64,000 nt of DNA from an uncultured Pelagibacteraceae bacterium (GCA_902611845.1 CACMAX010000006.1:30252-94251), one strand, 5' to 3'; positions 1 through 10,935 are shown, counted from the first letter of the stretch. Translations and numbers: made by a program. The notes: generated by a model not told the origin, from the sequence alone.

Positions 1-735
1 GTTGTTATCAATAGACCAGAAAAACTAAATGCAATGACTAAGCCAATGTGGATTGAGCTTGGTAAAGTTTTCAAAAAATTATCTAAGAATAAAAATTTAA
101 GATGTGTTATTATAAGAGGACAGGGTGGTAAATCTTTTTCACCAGGAAATGATATTGGAGAATTTAAAAAACAAAGATCTTCATCAAAATTAGCTAAATC
201 TTACGGTAAATTTTTACACGGAACACTTGGAGCAATTTTCGATTGCCCAATACCAACAATTGCTTTGATTGAAGGAATATGTGTTGGTGGTGGATTAGAA
301 ATAGCAGGATGTTGTGACATTAGAATTTGTGGCAAAAGCTCTAGGTTTGGAGTTCCAATTAAAAGATTAGGCTTAACAATGGCTGCAAAAGAACTTGAGG
401 TACTTTTGAAAGTAACCAATTACACAACTGCTATGGAAATATTGTTTGAAGGAAGAGTTTTTGGAGCTGAAGAAGCATTTCAGAAGAGGCTAGTTAATAG
501 AGTAGTTAATGATAAAGATGTTGAAAAAGAAGCTTATAAATCAGCAGAACTAATATGTGAAGGTGCTCCAAAAGTTGCAAGGTGGCACAAACAATTTGCA
601 AGAAACATCTTAAAAAATGGAAAAGTCACAGAAAAAATAAATAATCTAGGTTACAAATGTTATGATACTCAAGACTTTAAAATTGGATATCAATCTTTCT
701 TAAATAAAACAAAACCAAAATTTAAAAATAAGTAA
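1..735 (+). CDS. Enoyl-CoA hydratase/isomerase family protein (5' truncated by window edge)
   Basis: Frame is open from base 1 (VVINRPEKLNAMTKPMW...); crotonase-type motifs SPGNDIGEF and EGICVGGGLEIAGCCDIRI. Confidence 0.85.
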   Translation, partial: VVINRPEKLNAMTKPMWIELGKVFKKLSKNKNLRCVIIRGQGGKSFSPGNDIGEFKKQRSSSKLAKSYGKFLHGTLGAIFDCPIPTIALIEGICVGGGLEIAGCCDIRICGKSSRFGVPIKRLGLTMAAKELEVLLKVTNYTTAMEILFEGRVFGAEEAFQKRLVNRVVNDKDVEKEAYKSAELICEGAPKVARWHKQFARNILKNGKVTEKINNLGYKCYDTQDFKIGYQSFLNKTKPKFKNK

Positions 736-738
736 TAG

Positions 739-1932
739 ATGGCTGCATCATTAAAAGGCATTCGTGTACTTGAAATGGCACAAATAATGGCTGGTCCAAC
801 ATGCGGATTATTATTAGCTGATCTAGGTGCAGAGGTAATTAAAATAGAAAAGACACCCGGAGGAGATGATACCAGAAACTTCTTGCCACCAGAAATTAAT
901 GGTGAGTCCGCAGCTTTTATGATGATGAATAGAAATAAGAAAGGTATTGCATTAAATTTAAAAGACAAAGATGGAATAGAGATATTTAAGACGATGGTAA
1001 AAAATTCTGATGTAGTTTTAGAGAATTTTAGAAAAGGGACATTAGAAAAACTAGGTGTTGGATATGACGTCATGTCAAAAATTAATCCTAAAATCATATT
1101 ATGTGAAATATCTGGATACGGTAGAACGGGTCCTTACGCAGATAAAGGAGGATTTGATTTAGTCGCTCAAGGAATGAGTGGGTTAATGAGTATTACTGGT
1201 GAAAGCAAAGATAAACCACCCATGAAAGTTGGTGCACCTATAACAGATATTACAGCAGGTTTACTTGCAGCTAGTGGAATTTTAGCAGCATTAGTTCATA
1301 GAGAAAAAACTGGTGAAGGACAAAAAGTTGATACATCTTTGTATGAAGCAGGTATTGTTCATACTTACTGGCAATCTGCTATTGCAGGTGCTACTGGAGA
1401 GTCACCGGGTCCTTTAGGATCAGCACATCCTTTAACAGCTCCTTATCAAGCATTTAAAACAAAAGATAAATGGATAACAGTAGGTGCTTCAAATCAAAAT
1501 ACTTGGCTTATGTTACTTAAAGCAATTGGTCGTAAAGATTTGCAAGAAAATGAAAAGTTTTCATCTAATTTAAATAGAAAACAAAATTTAAAAGAATTAG
1601 TTGATATTCTTAACGAAGAACTAATTAAAAAAACTTCAAACGAATGGTTAAAAATCTTTGATGAAAATGGATTACCATGCGGACCTATTAACTCTATAAC
1701 AGACATGTTTAAAGATCCTCAAACAATTGAAAGAGAAATGGTTATAGAAGTAGATAATAAAAAAGCTGGTAAAAGTAAGGCTATTGGTATGCCAATTAAA
1801 TTTTCAAAAAGTAAAACAGAAAAATCAAAAGGTGCTCCGAACTTAGGAGAACATACTAAAGAGGTCATGCAAATTTTTGGTTACGAAGATGATCAAATTG
1901 AAGATTTTTATAATAGAAAAGTAATTCTTTAG
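739..1932 (+). CDS. CaiB/BaiF family CoA-transferase (family III)
   Basis: N-terminus LKGIRVLEMAQIMAGPTCGLLLADLGAEVIKIEKTPGGDDTR is typical of type III CoA-transferases. Confidence 0.93.
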   Translation: MAASLKGIRVLEMAQIMAGPTCGLLLADLGAEVIKIEKTPGGDDTRNFLPPEINGESAAFMMMNRNKKGIALNLKDKDGIEIFKTMVKNSDVVLENFRKGTLEKLGVGYDVMSKINPKIILCEISGYGRTGPYADKGGFDLVAQGMSGLMSITGESKDKPPMKVGAPITDITAGLLAASGILAALVHREKTGEGQKVDTSLYEAGIVHTYWQSAIAGATGESPGPLGSAHPLTAPYQAFKTKDKWITVGASNQNTWLMLLKAIGRKDLQENEKFSSNLNRKQNLKELVDILNEELIKKTSNEWLKIFDENGLPCGPINSITDMFKDPQTIEREMVIEVDNKKAGKSKAIGMPIKFSKSKTEKSKGAPNLGEHTKEVMQIFGYEDDQIEDFYNRKVIL

Positions 1933-4832
1933 TTAACAGTTTCAAAAATTTTAAATAATAATTCTGAGACATGCTTACCTTTTTTCTCAGATAAATCAGA
2001 TATTTGATGTCTACAGCTCGTACCATTTGCAACTATAAAATCTTTTTCACTACTATCATTGATTGCAGGTATTAAAGAAAGATTAGCCATTTTTTTGGAC
2101 ACTTCATAAGTCTTACTATCATATCCAAATGAACCAGCCATACCACAACAACTAGACTCTATCATTTTGTTATTAATATTTAATTCTGATAAAAGATTAG
2201 TTAGCCCCTTCATTCTATCTTGTGATTTTTGATGACAGTGCCCATGGATTAATACATTTTGATCGAACTTATTAGCTTTAATATTATTGTTATTTCTTAT
2301 TTGTTCTAAAATAAATTCCTCAAGCAAATAAAATTTATTTTTTATTTGTTCTCTGTTATTTACATTTTTTAAAGTCTGATATTCATCGTTAAATGTTAAT
2401 AAACAGGATGGTTCAATACCTACAACTGGTAAATCAATGTAATTATTTTGTATAACATAATCATTAAATCTATTTAGTTCTTCAGATGCTTTGTCTAATT
2501 GACCGTAAGATATATAAGTTCTACCACAACAAAGAGGTCTCTTTAATTTATCTTTACCAAAACTCGGTATAACTGCCTGATAACCAAATTTATTTAGTAC
2601 TTTAATTGCATAAACTAAATTTTCATTTTCAAAATTAATATTAAATGTATCTGCAAACAAAATTACTTTATTCTCTGATACTGTCTGACTTTCGTAAATT
2701 TCTCTTAATGCGTTTTGGTTTTGAACTTCAGGCATAGTCCTTGCTGTTGCAAAACCAAACTTTTCAACAATTGTTGATATTAGTGGTAAGTTTTTGACCT
2801 TATTGAAAATAGGAGCAACAATCTTTAATAACCAAATAAGTCTTGGCATATCTGAAATAACTCTATCTTTAATTCGCATACTAAATTTTTTATAGTAATG
2901 AGAAAGAAACTCAGATTTCATCTTAGCCATATCAACCGACATAGGACATTCTCTTTGACAAGCTTTACAGCTGACACATAACTCCATAGTTTCATACATT
3001 TCTTTTGATGCAAATGAACCTTCTGGAAGTTGATTAGATAAAGCTAATCTTAAAGTATTTGCTCTACCTCGAACTAAATCTTTTTCTTCTTTAGTTACTC
3101 TGTATGATGGACACATCACACCAGAATCTAATTTTCTACAAGCTCCATTGTTATTACACATCTCAACAGCATCAGAGAATTGACCCCAATTAGACCAATC
3201 ATAATGTGTGTCTATATTTTCTGTTTGATAACCTGATTTGTATCTCATTAGAGATCTATCATTTGATTTAAATGGCCGAACAATTTTTCCAGGATTTAAA
3301 AGGTTTTTACTATCGAATGTATCTTTTATTTCTTCAAATGCATTTGTGATTTTTTTACCAAACATCATTTCATGGAATTCTGATCTAACAATTCCATCTC
3401 CATGTTCACCAGAATGAGAACCCTTATAATCTTTAACCATTTCAAAAGCTTCTTCAGATATAGATCTCATATTTTGTATATCTTTGTCGGATTTCATATT
3501 TAAAACTGGTCTTACGTGAAGAGTTCCAACAGATGCATGAGCATAAAACATTCCACTTGTTCCATATTTTTTAAATATTTCTTTTAATCTTGCTGTGTAG
3601 TCAGCTAAGTGTTCTAGAGAAACAGCACAATCTTCAATGAAGGCAACTGGTTTTTTATCACCTTTCATTGACATCAAAATATTTAATCCAGCTTTTCTTA
3701 TTTCAAAAACTTCTTTCTGTTCTGAAAGATCAGAATAATATGAAAACTCATTTTTTCTGTTTTGGTTTAAAACTAAGTATTCTAGATCCTTTATTTTCTT
3801 TTCATATACACTTTTCTCAGTATCAATAAATTCTACCATCAAAACAGCTTCAGGATTTCCTTTGATATATTTTTTTATACCACCAGCATACATTGGTATT
3901 TCTTTTGCCAAATTTAATAAATTTTGGTCCATTAACTCAACACAAGTTGGCTTTAATTTTACTATCTCTTTTGATAATTCCATTGCTTGATGGAAATTAT
4001 CAAAGTAGCAAACACCCAGAATTTTATTCTTTGGTATTTCAGATAGTTTTAATTTTATTTTATTAAATAAAGACAATGTTCCTTCAGAACCAACAAGAAG
4101 ATTTGATGAATTAAATCCTTCTGGATCAATTAGATCGATATTATATCCTCCAACCCTTCTTTGCGTTGTTGGCCAATTAGCATCAATTTCGCCTCCAACT
4201 CTTTGTCTTACATCTATGAATTTATCTATGATTTTATAAAGTCTGTCTTGGTTGTTTTTAGTAGCTAAATAATTCTTATTTATCTGGTCAAAATTAAATA
4301 TAGAGCCATCATCTAATATTGCTTCAATTGCTAATACGTTATGAACCATGTTGCCATAATATAATGATCTAGATCCACAGGAATTGTTAGCTGACATTCC
4401 TCCAATTGTTGCTCTACTACTTGTTGAAACGTCTACTGGAAACCAAAGTCCATGAGGCTTCAAATAAGCATTTAGATGATCTAACACGACACCTGGTTGA
4501 ACCCATACATATTTTTCTTCAACGTTAAGTTCTAAAATTTTATTTTGATGTTTAGAGTAATCGAGCACAACACTTTCTCCAACAGTTTGACCACATTGAG
4601 AACTTCCACCACCTCTAGCTAATAAGGGAACAGAATTCTTTTGCGAATATTCCATTAAACTTAAAACATCATTGGTATCTTTTGGAAGAACTACACCAAG
4701 AGGTTTGATTTGATATACAGAGGCATCTGTACTGTATCTTCCACGTGAGAATTCATCGAATAAAGTTTTACCATCAACTTTACTGCTAATTTCTTTACCA
4801 ATTTTTTGTATCTGATCTGAATTAAACCGCAT
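1929..4832 (-). CDS. FAD-linked oxidase fused to 4Fe-4S / CCG-domain (YdiJ / D-2-hydroxyacid dehydrogenase-like)
   Basis: 967 aa; N-terminal FAD_binding_4 (LLARGGGSSQCGQTVGESVVLDYSK), Fe-S motif CVSCKACQRECPMSVD, C-terminal cysteine-rich CCGMAGSFGY. Confidence 0.88.
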   Translation of the reverse strand: MRFNSDQIQKIGKEISSKVDGKTLFDEFSRGRYSTDASVYQIKPLGVVLPKDTNDVLSLMEYSQKNSVPLLARGGGSSQCGQTVGESVVLDYSKHQNKILELNVEEKYVWVQPGVVLDHLNAYLKPHGLWFPVDVSTSSRATIGGMSANNSCGSRSLYYGNMVHNVLAIEAILDDGSIFNFDQINKNYLATKNNQDRLYKIIDKFIDVRQRVGGEIDANWPTTQRRVGGYNIDLIDPEGFNSSNLLVGSEGTLSLFNKIKLKLSEIPKNKILGVCYFDNFHQAMELSKEIVKLKPTCVELMDQNLLNLAKEIPMYAGGIKKYIKGNPEAVLMVEFIDTEKSVYEKKIKDLEYLVLNQNRKNEFSYYSDLSEQKEVFEIRKAGLNILMSMKGDKKPVAFIEDCAVSLEHLADYTARLKEIFKKYGTSGMFYAHASVGTLHVRPVLNMKSDKDIQNMRSISEEAFEMVKDYKGSHSGEHGDGIVRSEFHEMMFGKKITNAFEEIKDTFDSKNLLNPGKIVRPFKSNDRSLMRYKSGYQTENIDTHYDWSNWGQFSDAVEMCNNNGACRKLDSGVMCPSYRVTKEEKDLVRGRANTLRLALSNQLPEGSFASKEMYETMELCVSCKACQRECPMSVDMAKMKSEFLSHYYKKFSMRIKDRVISDMPRLIWLLKIVAPIFNKVKNLPLISTIVEKFGFATARTMPEVQNQNALREIYESQTVSENKVILFADTFNINFENENLVYAIKVLNKFGYQAVIPSFGKDKLKRPLCCGRTYISYGQLDKASEELNRFNDYVIQNNYIDLPVVGIEPSCLLTFNDEYQTLKNVNNREQIKNKFYLLEEFILEQIRNNNNIKANKFDQNVLIHGHCHQKSQDRMKGLTNLLSELNINNKMIESSCCGMAGSFGYDSKTYEVSKKMANLSLIPAINDSSEKDFIVANGTSCRHQISDLSEKKGKHVSELLFKIFETVN

Positions 4833-4849
4833 AAAACTTAATTAAAGGT

Positions 4850-6004
4850 TTATTTATTTTTGTAAACCAGTTTACCGAACTTTTTTAACGCGGCCTCTGA
4901 AATCTCTAAACCTAAACCAGGTTTTTCATTTAAATGTATCCATCCATCACTCATTTTGTGTGGATTTTCAAATAATTGAGCCTGCAAAGGATCTCTTTCA
5001 TCATCAAATGACTCAACAATTCTCCCAGCTGGAGTTGATGCTACTAATGGTGCATGAATATAACAATCATGATGTGGTGCTACATCTATATGATTTAATT
5101 CACACAATGCAGAAAGTTTTTTTCCATTAGTAAAACCACCAAACATTGTGCAATCAAATTGTAAAATTTGTATTGCCTCTTCTTCAATCATGGACCTACA
5201 TCCATAAATAGTTATTTCACTCTCACCACCTGATAATGGAATTTTGGTTTGCTTTGATAATAGTTTTAAAGTCCTTCTATCATCTTCCCATCTAACTGGT
5301 TCTTCAATCCATGTAGGATTAAATCTCTCAAATTCTTTTACACCTTCAATTGCAGTTTTTAGATCCCATGCTCTATTGACATCAATCATTAAACCTTTTT
5401 GATCTCCAATTTCATCTCTAATAATTTCTAATCTCTTAGCGTCTTCTTTGATACTAAGTCCCCCAACTTTAACTTTAAAACTTTGATGACCAATATTTAC
5501 TAATTTTTTAATTTCATCTCTTAGTTCTTTTTCATCTTTACCGTCTCTGTAGTAAGCACATGTAACATAAACAGGAATTTTATTTCTGTATCCTCCAAAT
5601 AATTTATACAACGGGATGTTTGATGCTCTTCCTGTTAAATCCCAACAAGCAATATCTAAAGCTGCTGAAATTCTGATTAATGCTTCTCTGCTCCAACCTT
5701 TTTCGCTACTGGTTCGAGTATCAGTTAATTTGAAAATTTTTTCATAAATTTTTTCTGGGCAAAATGGATCTTCTCCAATTATTAAATCTTGTAAGCCATT
5801 TGAAAATGGTTTGATGATAGGAGCAATATCAGTATAGCTTGTTGCTAAACCAAATCCTGAATGACCTTCTTTAGTTTTAATTTTAATTAAAAGTTCGTTT
5901 GCTGTTGGTACGATAAAGTGACTAACCCAATGTGGTTTTACTTCATCTGGATTATTAAGAACATAAACCTCTAAGCTATCAATTAAATTACTACTTTTTG
6001 TCAT
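4850..6004 (-). CDS. Mandelate racemase/muconate lactonizing enzyme family (enolase superfamily)
   Basis: KVKVGG, MIDVNRAWD, WIEEPVRWEDD and PLSGGESEI motifs. Confidence 0.88.
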   Translation of the reverse strand: MTKSSNLIDSLEVYVLNNPDEVKPHWVSHFIVPTANELLIKIKTKEGHSGFGLATSYTDIAPIIKPFSNGLQDLIIGEDPFCPEKIYEKIFKLTDTRTSSEKGWSREALIRISAALDIACWDLTGRASNIPLYKLFGGYRNKIPVYVTCAYYRDGKDEKELRDEIKKLVNIGHQSFKVKVGGLSIKEDAKRLEIIRDEIGDQKGLMIDVNRAWDLKTAIEGVKEFERFNPTWIEEPVRWEDDRRTLKLLSKQTKIPLSGGESEITIYGCRSMIEEEAIQILQFDCTMFGGFTNGKKLSALCELNHIDVAPHHDCYIHAPLVASTPAGRIVESFDDERDPLQAQLFENPHKMSDGWIHLNEKPGLGLEISEAALKKFGKLVYKNK

Positions 6005-6049
6005 ACATTATAAATTTGCTTATATAATTTCTTTAGCATATACAGCGGT

Positions 6050-7222
6050 ATGGCAATTTCAAATAATATAAGACCTGGTCGTCATTTTTTACAAATTCCA
6101 GGACCGACAAACGTTCCAGATAGAGTTCTAAGGGCTATGGATTATCCAACTATAGATCATAGAGGACCAGACTTTGCTGAATTAGGATTAAGAGTTTTAG
6201 ACCGAATAAAATTAATTTTTAAAACTTCAGAACCTGTAATAATTTTTCCAGCTTCAGGAACAGGAGCTTGGGAAGCTGCCCTTGTAAACACTTTAAGTGC
6301 TGGAGATAAAATCTTGATGTTCGAAACTGGACATTTCTCAACTCTTTGGTGGGATATTGCTCAAAAATTCAAAATTGAAGTAGACTTTGTTGAAGGTGAT
6401 TGGAGAACAGGTGTTGATCCAAACATAGTTGAACAAAAACTTAAAGAAGACAAAGATAAAAAAATTAAAGCCGTTTGCGCTGTACATAATGAAACTTCTA
6501 CTGGAGTTACAAGTAGAATTGGAGAAATTAGAAAAGCTATGGATAATGCTGAACATCCAGCCTTATTATTTGTTGATACGATATCTTCATTAGGCTCTAT
6601 TGATTATAGACATGAAGAGTGGAAAGTAGATGTGACTGTTGGTGGTTCTCAAAAAGGATTACTATTACCACCAGGACTTTCTTTTAATGCAATAAGTTCT
6701 AAAGCTTTAGAAGCATATAAAACATCTGAATTACCAAAATCGTATTGGGATTGGGGACCGATGTTAGAAAATAATAAAAAAGGTTACTTTCCTTACACAC
6801 CAGCAACAAATTTATTTTATGGTTTAGATGAAGCAATCAATATGCTTACAGAAGAGGGTTTAGATAATGTTTTCAAAAGACACAAAAGATTTGCAGAAGC
6901 TACAAGAGTTGCAGTTAACTCTTGGGGATTAGAAATACTTTGTAAAAACCCTGAAGAATACTCAGACTCATTAACAGCAGTAATGGTTCCAGACGGTCAT
7001 GATGCAGATTTTTTAAGAAAAACTATTTTAGATCATTACAACATGTCATTAGGAACTGGACTTGCAAAAGTTGCTGGTAAAATTTTTAGAATTGGCCATT
7101 TAGGTGACTTTAATGAACTAATGTTAGCTGGAACATTGGCAGGTGTTGAAATGGGTTTAATGAAATCCAAAATACCTTATAAAAAAGGTGGAATACTTAA
7201 AGCACTTGAGTATCTTTGTTAA
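6050..7222 (+). CDS. Serine-glyoxylate / alanine-glyoxylate aminotransferase family (class V)
   Basis: GRHFLQIPGPTNVPDRVLRAM, FVDTISSLGSIDYRHEEWKVDVTVGGSQKGLLLPPG (PLP lysine context). Confidence 0.9.
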   Translation: MAISNNIRPGRHFLQIPGPTNVPDRVLRAMDYPTIDHRGPDFAELGLRVLDRIKLIFKTSEPVIIFPASGTGAWEAALVNTLSAGDKILMFETGHFSTLWWDIAQKFKIEVDFVEGDWRTGVDPNIVEQKLKEDKDKKIKAVCAVHNETSTGVTSRIGEIRKAMDNAEHPALLFVDTISSLGSIDYRHEEWKVDVTVGGSQKGLLLPPGLSFNAISSKALEAYKTSELPKSYWDWGPMLENNKKGYFPYTPATNLFYGLDEAINMLTEEGLDNVFKRHKRFAEATRVAVNSWGLEILCKNPEEYSDSLTAVMVPDGHDADFLRKTILDHYNMSLGTGLAKVAGKIFRIGHLGDFNELMLAGTLAGVEMGLMKSKIPYKKGGILKALEYLC

Positions 7223-7240
7223 TTAATCAAGTTACAAATC

Positions 7241-8209
7241 ATGCTTGATTTTTGCATCATAGGATCAGGAATTTCTGGATCAACGATAGCAAACTTATTA
7301 AATAAAAAATGTTCCGTTGCAGTTTATGACAAAGCAAGGGGTTTTGGTGGCAGAAGCTCTTTTAAAAAATATAAAGATATAGTCGGATTTGATCACGGTC
7401 TTCAATATATCTCACCAAAATCAACAAAATTTAAAACCTTTACTAATCAACTTATTAAAAAAAGAGTTTTAAAAAAGTGGGGAGGAAATCATTTGTTTCT
7501 GCATAAAACAGTCAAAGAAATTAAAAATCATATAAAATTAATTGGAACAAAAGGAAACAACTCTATTAGCAAACATTTATTAAAGAAAATTAAATGTAAT
7601 TTTGAACATGAACTTACAAATATAAAGAGATTAAACGACTATTGGGAATTAACATTTAAAAATGGAGTTAAACAAAAATGTAAAAATCTTATTATGACCT
7701 GCCCATTTCCTCAAAGTAAGAAATTAGGACAAAAATACCTAAATAAATCTTATTTAAATCAAAAAGTTAAAATGGATGCCAATTTAACAGTTATGATTGT
7801 CACCAATAAGCTTAAACAGAATAATAGTAGTTACTTTTTTAATGATGAGATGCTCGGTTGGGCTGCTTATGAAAATAGTAAAAAAAGATTTAATTATAAG
7901 TATGATTTATGGACACTTCAAAGTACTTATAAATACGGAAATAAATTCACGAAAGATTATAGAAATAAAAGAAAATACTATACAAACCAGCTTGTTAAAA
8001 AATTTGAGAAATTAACAAATTTAAAAATTAAAAAAATTCATCATTCAAGAATTCACGGCTGGATGTATTCATCCAATTCAAAGCCACTTAAACAATTATC
8101 TTTATGGAATAAGTCTTTAAAATTAGGTTTGTGTGGTGATTATTTTGGAGGACCAAGATTAGAAAACGGGTGGTTAAGTGCACAAGACTTATTTAAAAAA
8201 ATAAATTAA
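7241..8209 (+). CDS. NAD(P)/FAD-dependent oxidoreductase (renalase/amine oxidase-like)
   Basis: Rossmann GSGISGSTIANLL; GFGGRSS; C-terminal GDYFGGPRLENGWLSAQDL. Confidence 0.8.
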   Translation: MLDFCIIGSGISGSTIANLLNKKCSVAVYDKARGFGGRSSFKKYKDIVGFDHGLQYISPKSTKFKTFTNQLIKKRVLKKWGGNHLFLHKTVKEIKNHIKLIGTKGNNSISKHLLKKIKCNFEHELTNIKRLNDYWELTFKNGVKQKCKNLIMTCPFPQSKKLGQKYLNKSYLNQKVKMDANLTVMIVTNKLKQNNSSYFFNDEMLGWAAYENSKKRFNYKYDLWTLQSTYKYGNKFTKDYRNKRKYYTNQLVKKFEKLTNLKIKKIHHSRIHGWMYSSNSKPLKQLSLWNKSLKLGLCGDYFGGPRLENGWLSAQDLFKKIN

Positions 8210-8212
8210 ATT

Positions 8213-9364
8213 TTATAAAACCATTAAATCTAGTTTTTGTTTTCCTAATCTTTCATTACCTTTTTCAGTAACAAGATATGTTTCGCCTAAATTCATTGCT
8301 AATTGATTTTCAGAGTCCATCAATATCATATGCATAAAGAATACATTTCCTGGCTGAATCAGATATGGATTTCCTGTGTATAACATTGGCCAATCCATCC
8401 AGTTTGGAGAAAATGTTGCTCCTAATGAGTACCCACATGCATTCATTCTTGAATTTTTAAATCCATGATCATCAAAAGTTTTTGCATGAACATCAAAAAC
8501 TTCTCCAATTTTATTTCCAGGCTTTAATTTATTTCCACAATTTGTAAGAGCCTCAACGCATGCTTCATGCATTTTATGATGTTTCGGATCTGCTTTTCCT
8601 ATGGGTATCGTTCTAAACATCGCCGAATGATAGTGCCTATAAGTACCAGCCCATTCAATAGTTAACTGATCTTGATTATTAAGTATTTGTTTTTCTGCTT
8701 GATATCGACAGAGTAGGGCATTCTTTCCAGATCCAATTATAAATTCATTAGCTGGATAGTCTCCACCTCCTTCAAATATAACTCTATTCATTTCAGCTAA
8801 AATTTTAGACTCACTTACCCCAGCTTTTGCATGCTTCCAAACTTTATCTAAAGCTTTGTCAGCTAAATTTGCAGCTTTTTTTACATAACTAATTTCTTCA
8901 TCAGATTTTATTACTCTTAGTTTTGTTATTAACTCTGACTTATCCTCAAGTGAGCAATAGTTTTGTAAAACTGTATTAAGTCTTAATGCATTTCTTCCTG
9001 TTAGACCGTATGCTTCATATTCAACACCAATTTTTTTACCTTTTAAATTTAAATCATCTAAAATTATTTTGAGATCATCAGCAGGATTAGCACCATCTTT
9101 ATCTACCCAAATTCTAATATCACTGATATTTGACGTGTTTTGAGCTTGTCTTAAATCGGGAGCTCTAGTTAATAATATTAAATTACCTTTTTGATCTAAA
9201 ACTAATGCTTGGAAAAATACATATCCGAAAGTGTCGTAACCAGTGAGCCAATACATAGACTCTTGTCGAAACATAATAAGAGCATCTACACCCTCATTTT
9301 TCATAGAGTTTAGTGTCTTTTCTTTTCTATTGGAGAATTCTTCTTTACTGAAATGAAGACCCAT
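8213..9364 (-). CDS. M24 family metallohydrolase (Xaa-Pro peptidase / creatinase / ectoine-hydrolase-like)
   Basis: M24 fold sequence: NEFIIGSGKNALLCRYQAEKQ, YRHYHSAMFRT, GYSLGATFSPNWMDWPM. Confidence 0.82.
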   Translation of the reverse strand: MGLHFSKEEFSNRKEKTLNSMKNEGVDALIMFRQESMYWLTGYDTFGYVFFQALVLDQKGNLILLTRAPDLRQAQNTSNISDIRIWVDKDGANPADDLKIILDDLNLKGKKIGVEYEAYGLTGRNALRLNTVLQNYCSLEDKSELITKLRVIKSDEEISYVKKAANLADKALDKVWKHAKAGVSESKILAEMNRVIFEGGGDYPANEFIIGSGKNALLCRYQAEKQILNNQDQLTIEWAGTYRHYHSAMFRTIPIGKADPKHHKMHEACVEALTNCGNKLKPGNKIGEVFDVHAKTFDDHGFKNSRMNACGYSLGATFSPNWMDWPMLYTGNPYLIQPGNVFFMHMILMDSENQLAMNLGETYLVTEKGNERLGKQKLDLMVL

Positions 9365-10137
9365 TAACGAATGTTAACACTAACAGAACCAATTTTATCA
9401 ACTGTTCCTTTGTATAATCCTTTTCCTCTAAATGGAACTACTCCCACAGTTGAACCTGTGAAAACATAAAAATCTTTCTTTAAGTTTATCTTTTCTTTCT
9501 TAACTTTATTTAAAACAAATCTTAAAGAATTTAATGGGTTAATATAAACAATATTTGTATTACCATTTACTTTTACTCCATTCTTCTTGCTGACTAGTGA
9601 AGTTTTTAAATTATTTAAGTTTAATTTTTTAAATTTTGTTTTTCTTCCAACAACAAATTTTATATTAAATCCAAAATCCCCACAAATGTCTCCCAAATAT
9701 GTAAATTTTTTATTTCTTTGTCTGAAACCGACTATTTCAAAACAAGGCCCCATAAATTTTATAAATTTAGTAACATTTGATTTTGTAACTTTTCCTTTAA
9801 AATCAAAGAAAGATTTCTTAATAAAATAATAAACCTCAACCTCTATACCTTTAGTGTGTTGATTTATTTTTACTTTTTGACCAGATTTAACTAATCTTTT
9901 TTTAAAAACTTTTGCTGTAAAAGGTTCTTTTTCTTTTAATTTTTTTAAAGCTTGAATTCCAGTTCCACCAGCTTTTATTCCAATTGTTTCATCTTTAATT
10001 TGATCTTCACACAATTTTCTTAGTTTGTTAGCTAAATTAATATTTTTACAATATTTAACTGGGATAGGATTAATGACTGTATTTGTGTTGTAAGCTTTGA
10101 CTAATCTGCCAGCAATACGATTAATTTCATTTTTCAT
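9364..10137 (-). CDS. 2-keto-4-pentenoate hydratase-like protein (FAH superfamily)
   Basis: Length and organisation of MhpD-like proteins (IGIKAGGTGIQALKKL..., C-terminal FVFTGSTVGVVPFRGKGLYKGTVDKIGSVSV). Confidence 0.6.
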   Translation of the reverse strand: MKNEINRIAGRLVKAYNTNTVINPIPVKYCKNINLANKLRKLCEDQIKDETIGIKAGGTGIQALKKLKEKEPFTAKVFKKRLVKSGQKVKINQHTKGIEVEVYYFIKKSFFDFKGKVTKSNVTKFIKFMGPCFEIVGFRQRNKKFTYLGDICGDFGFNIKFVVGRKTKFKKLNLNNLKTSLVSKKNGVKVNGNTNIVYINPLNSLRFVLNKVKKEKINLKKDFYVFTGSTVGVVPFRGKGLYKGTVDKIGSVSVNIR

Positions 10138-10146
10138 AGCCAGAAC

Positions 10147-10935
10147 TTATTGAAGAATGCTCATAGGATCAAGTCTAGTTTGAAACCAATTTATCCTAAA
10201 ATCTAAATGAGGCCCTGTTGATCTTCCAGTGGATCCAACAGTTCCAATAATTTGTCCTTGTTTAACTTCATCACCAACCTTAACCATTACATTCTCAAGA
10301 TGTGAATATATCGTTGAAATTCCGTGTCCGTGGTCCATTATTACAGTACCACCTGTATAATAAAGATCATCTTCTGCCATAGTCACTATTCCAGTTCCAG
10401 ATGATTTGATTTCAGTTCCCTGTTTAGCCGCAATATCAATTCCATAGTGAGGCCATTTAGGTTTGCCGTTAAGAATTCTTTGGCTACCGTAAACTCCACT
10501 AATTGTCCCTTTAACGGGCATAATAAATTGTTCAGTAAAGAAAGTTAAATCAGAATTTATGGCTCTTGCTTTTCCAATTCTTCCATTTTCTTCTTTAATC
10601 CTTTTATAAACAGACTCTGGTGGTGTAACTTTATTTTCAGGAAGACCATCAATTCTTTGAATATTATATTTTCTCTTAAAAACTTTTTTTATAATTCTAT
10701 TTTTTTTACCATTATTTATTTCAGTAATAGCTACATCAAATTTTCGATCTCTATCTATACCAAATACAAAATATCCACCTTCGGATACCTTAACTTGCGT
10801 TTTATCTACAAATACCTTTGATCCAGCTTCTGCTTTACCTAAAATAAAATGTCCTTGTAAAAATTTACCTTGAAACTCCAAAGCATGAGAGTGTGTAGAA
10901 AATATAATTGCTAAAATAAGCAACAATTTTTTCAT
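10147..10935 (-). CDS. M23 family metallopeptidase (LytM/murein endopeptidase), signal peptide
   Basis: Start moved to MKKLLLILAIIFSTHSHA; GVYGSQRILNGKPKWPHYGIDIAAKQGTEIKSSGTGIV...HGHGISTIYSHL. Confidence 0.9.
   Translation of the reverse strand: MKKLLLILAIIFSTHSHALEFQGKFLQGHFILGKAEAGSKVFVDKTQVKVSEGGYFVFGIDRDRKFDVAITEINNGKKNRIIKKVFKRKYNIQRIDGLPENKVTPPESVYKRIKEENGRIGKARAINSDLTFFTEQFIMPVKGTISGVYGSQRILNGKPKWPHYGIDIAAKQGTEIKSSGTGIVTMAEDDLYYTGGTVIMDHGHGISTIYSHLENVMVKVGDEVKQGQIIGTVGSTGRSTGPHLDFRINWFQTRLDPMSILQ

Noticed and set aside
201-419. Short antisense ORFs throughout (e.g. 201-419, 690-1097, 9587-9829, 16184-16402, 33751-34014, 36052-36345, 44927-45298, 53075-53398, 62745-62936)
   Set aside because: Antisense to well-recognised genes, with no family resemblance; expected by chance in AT-rich coding DNA.
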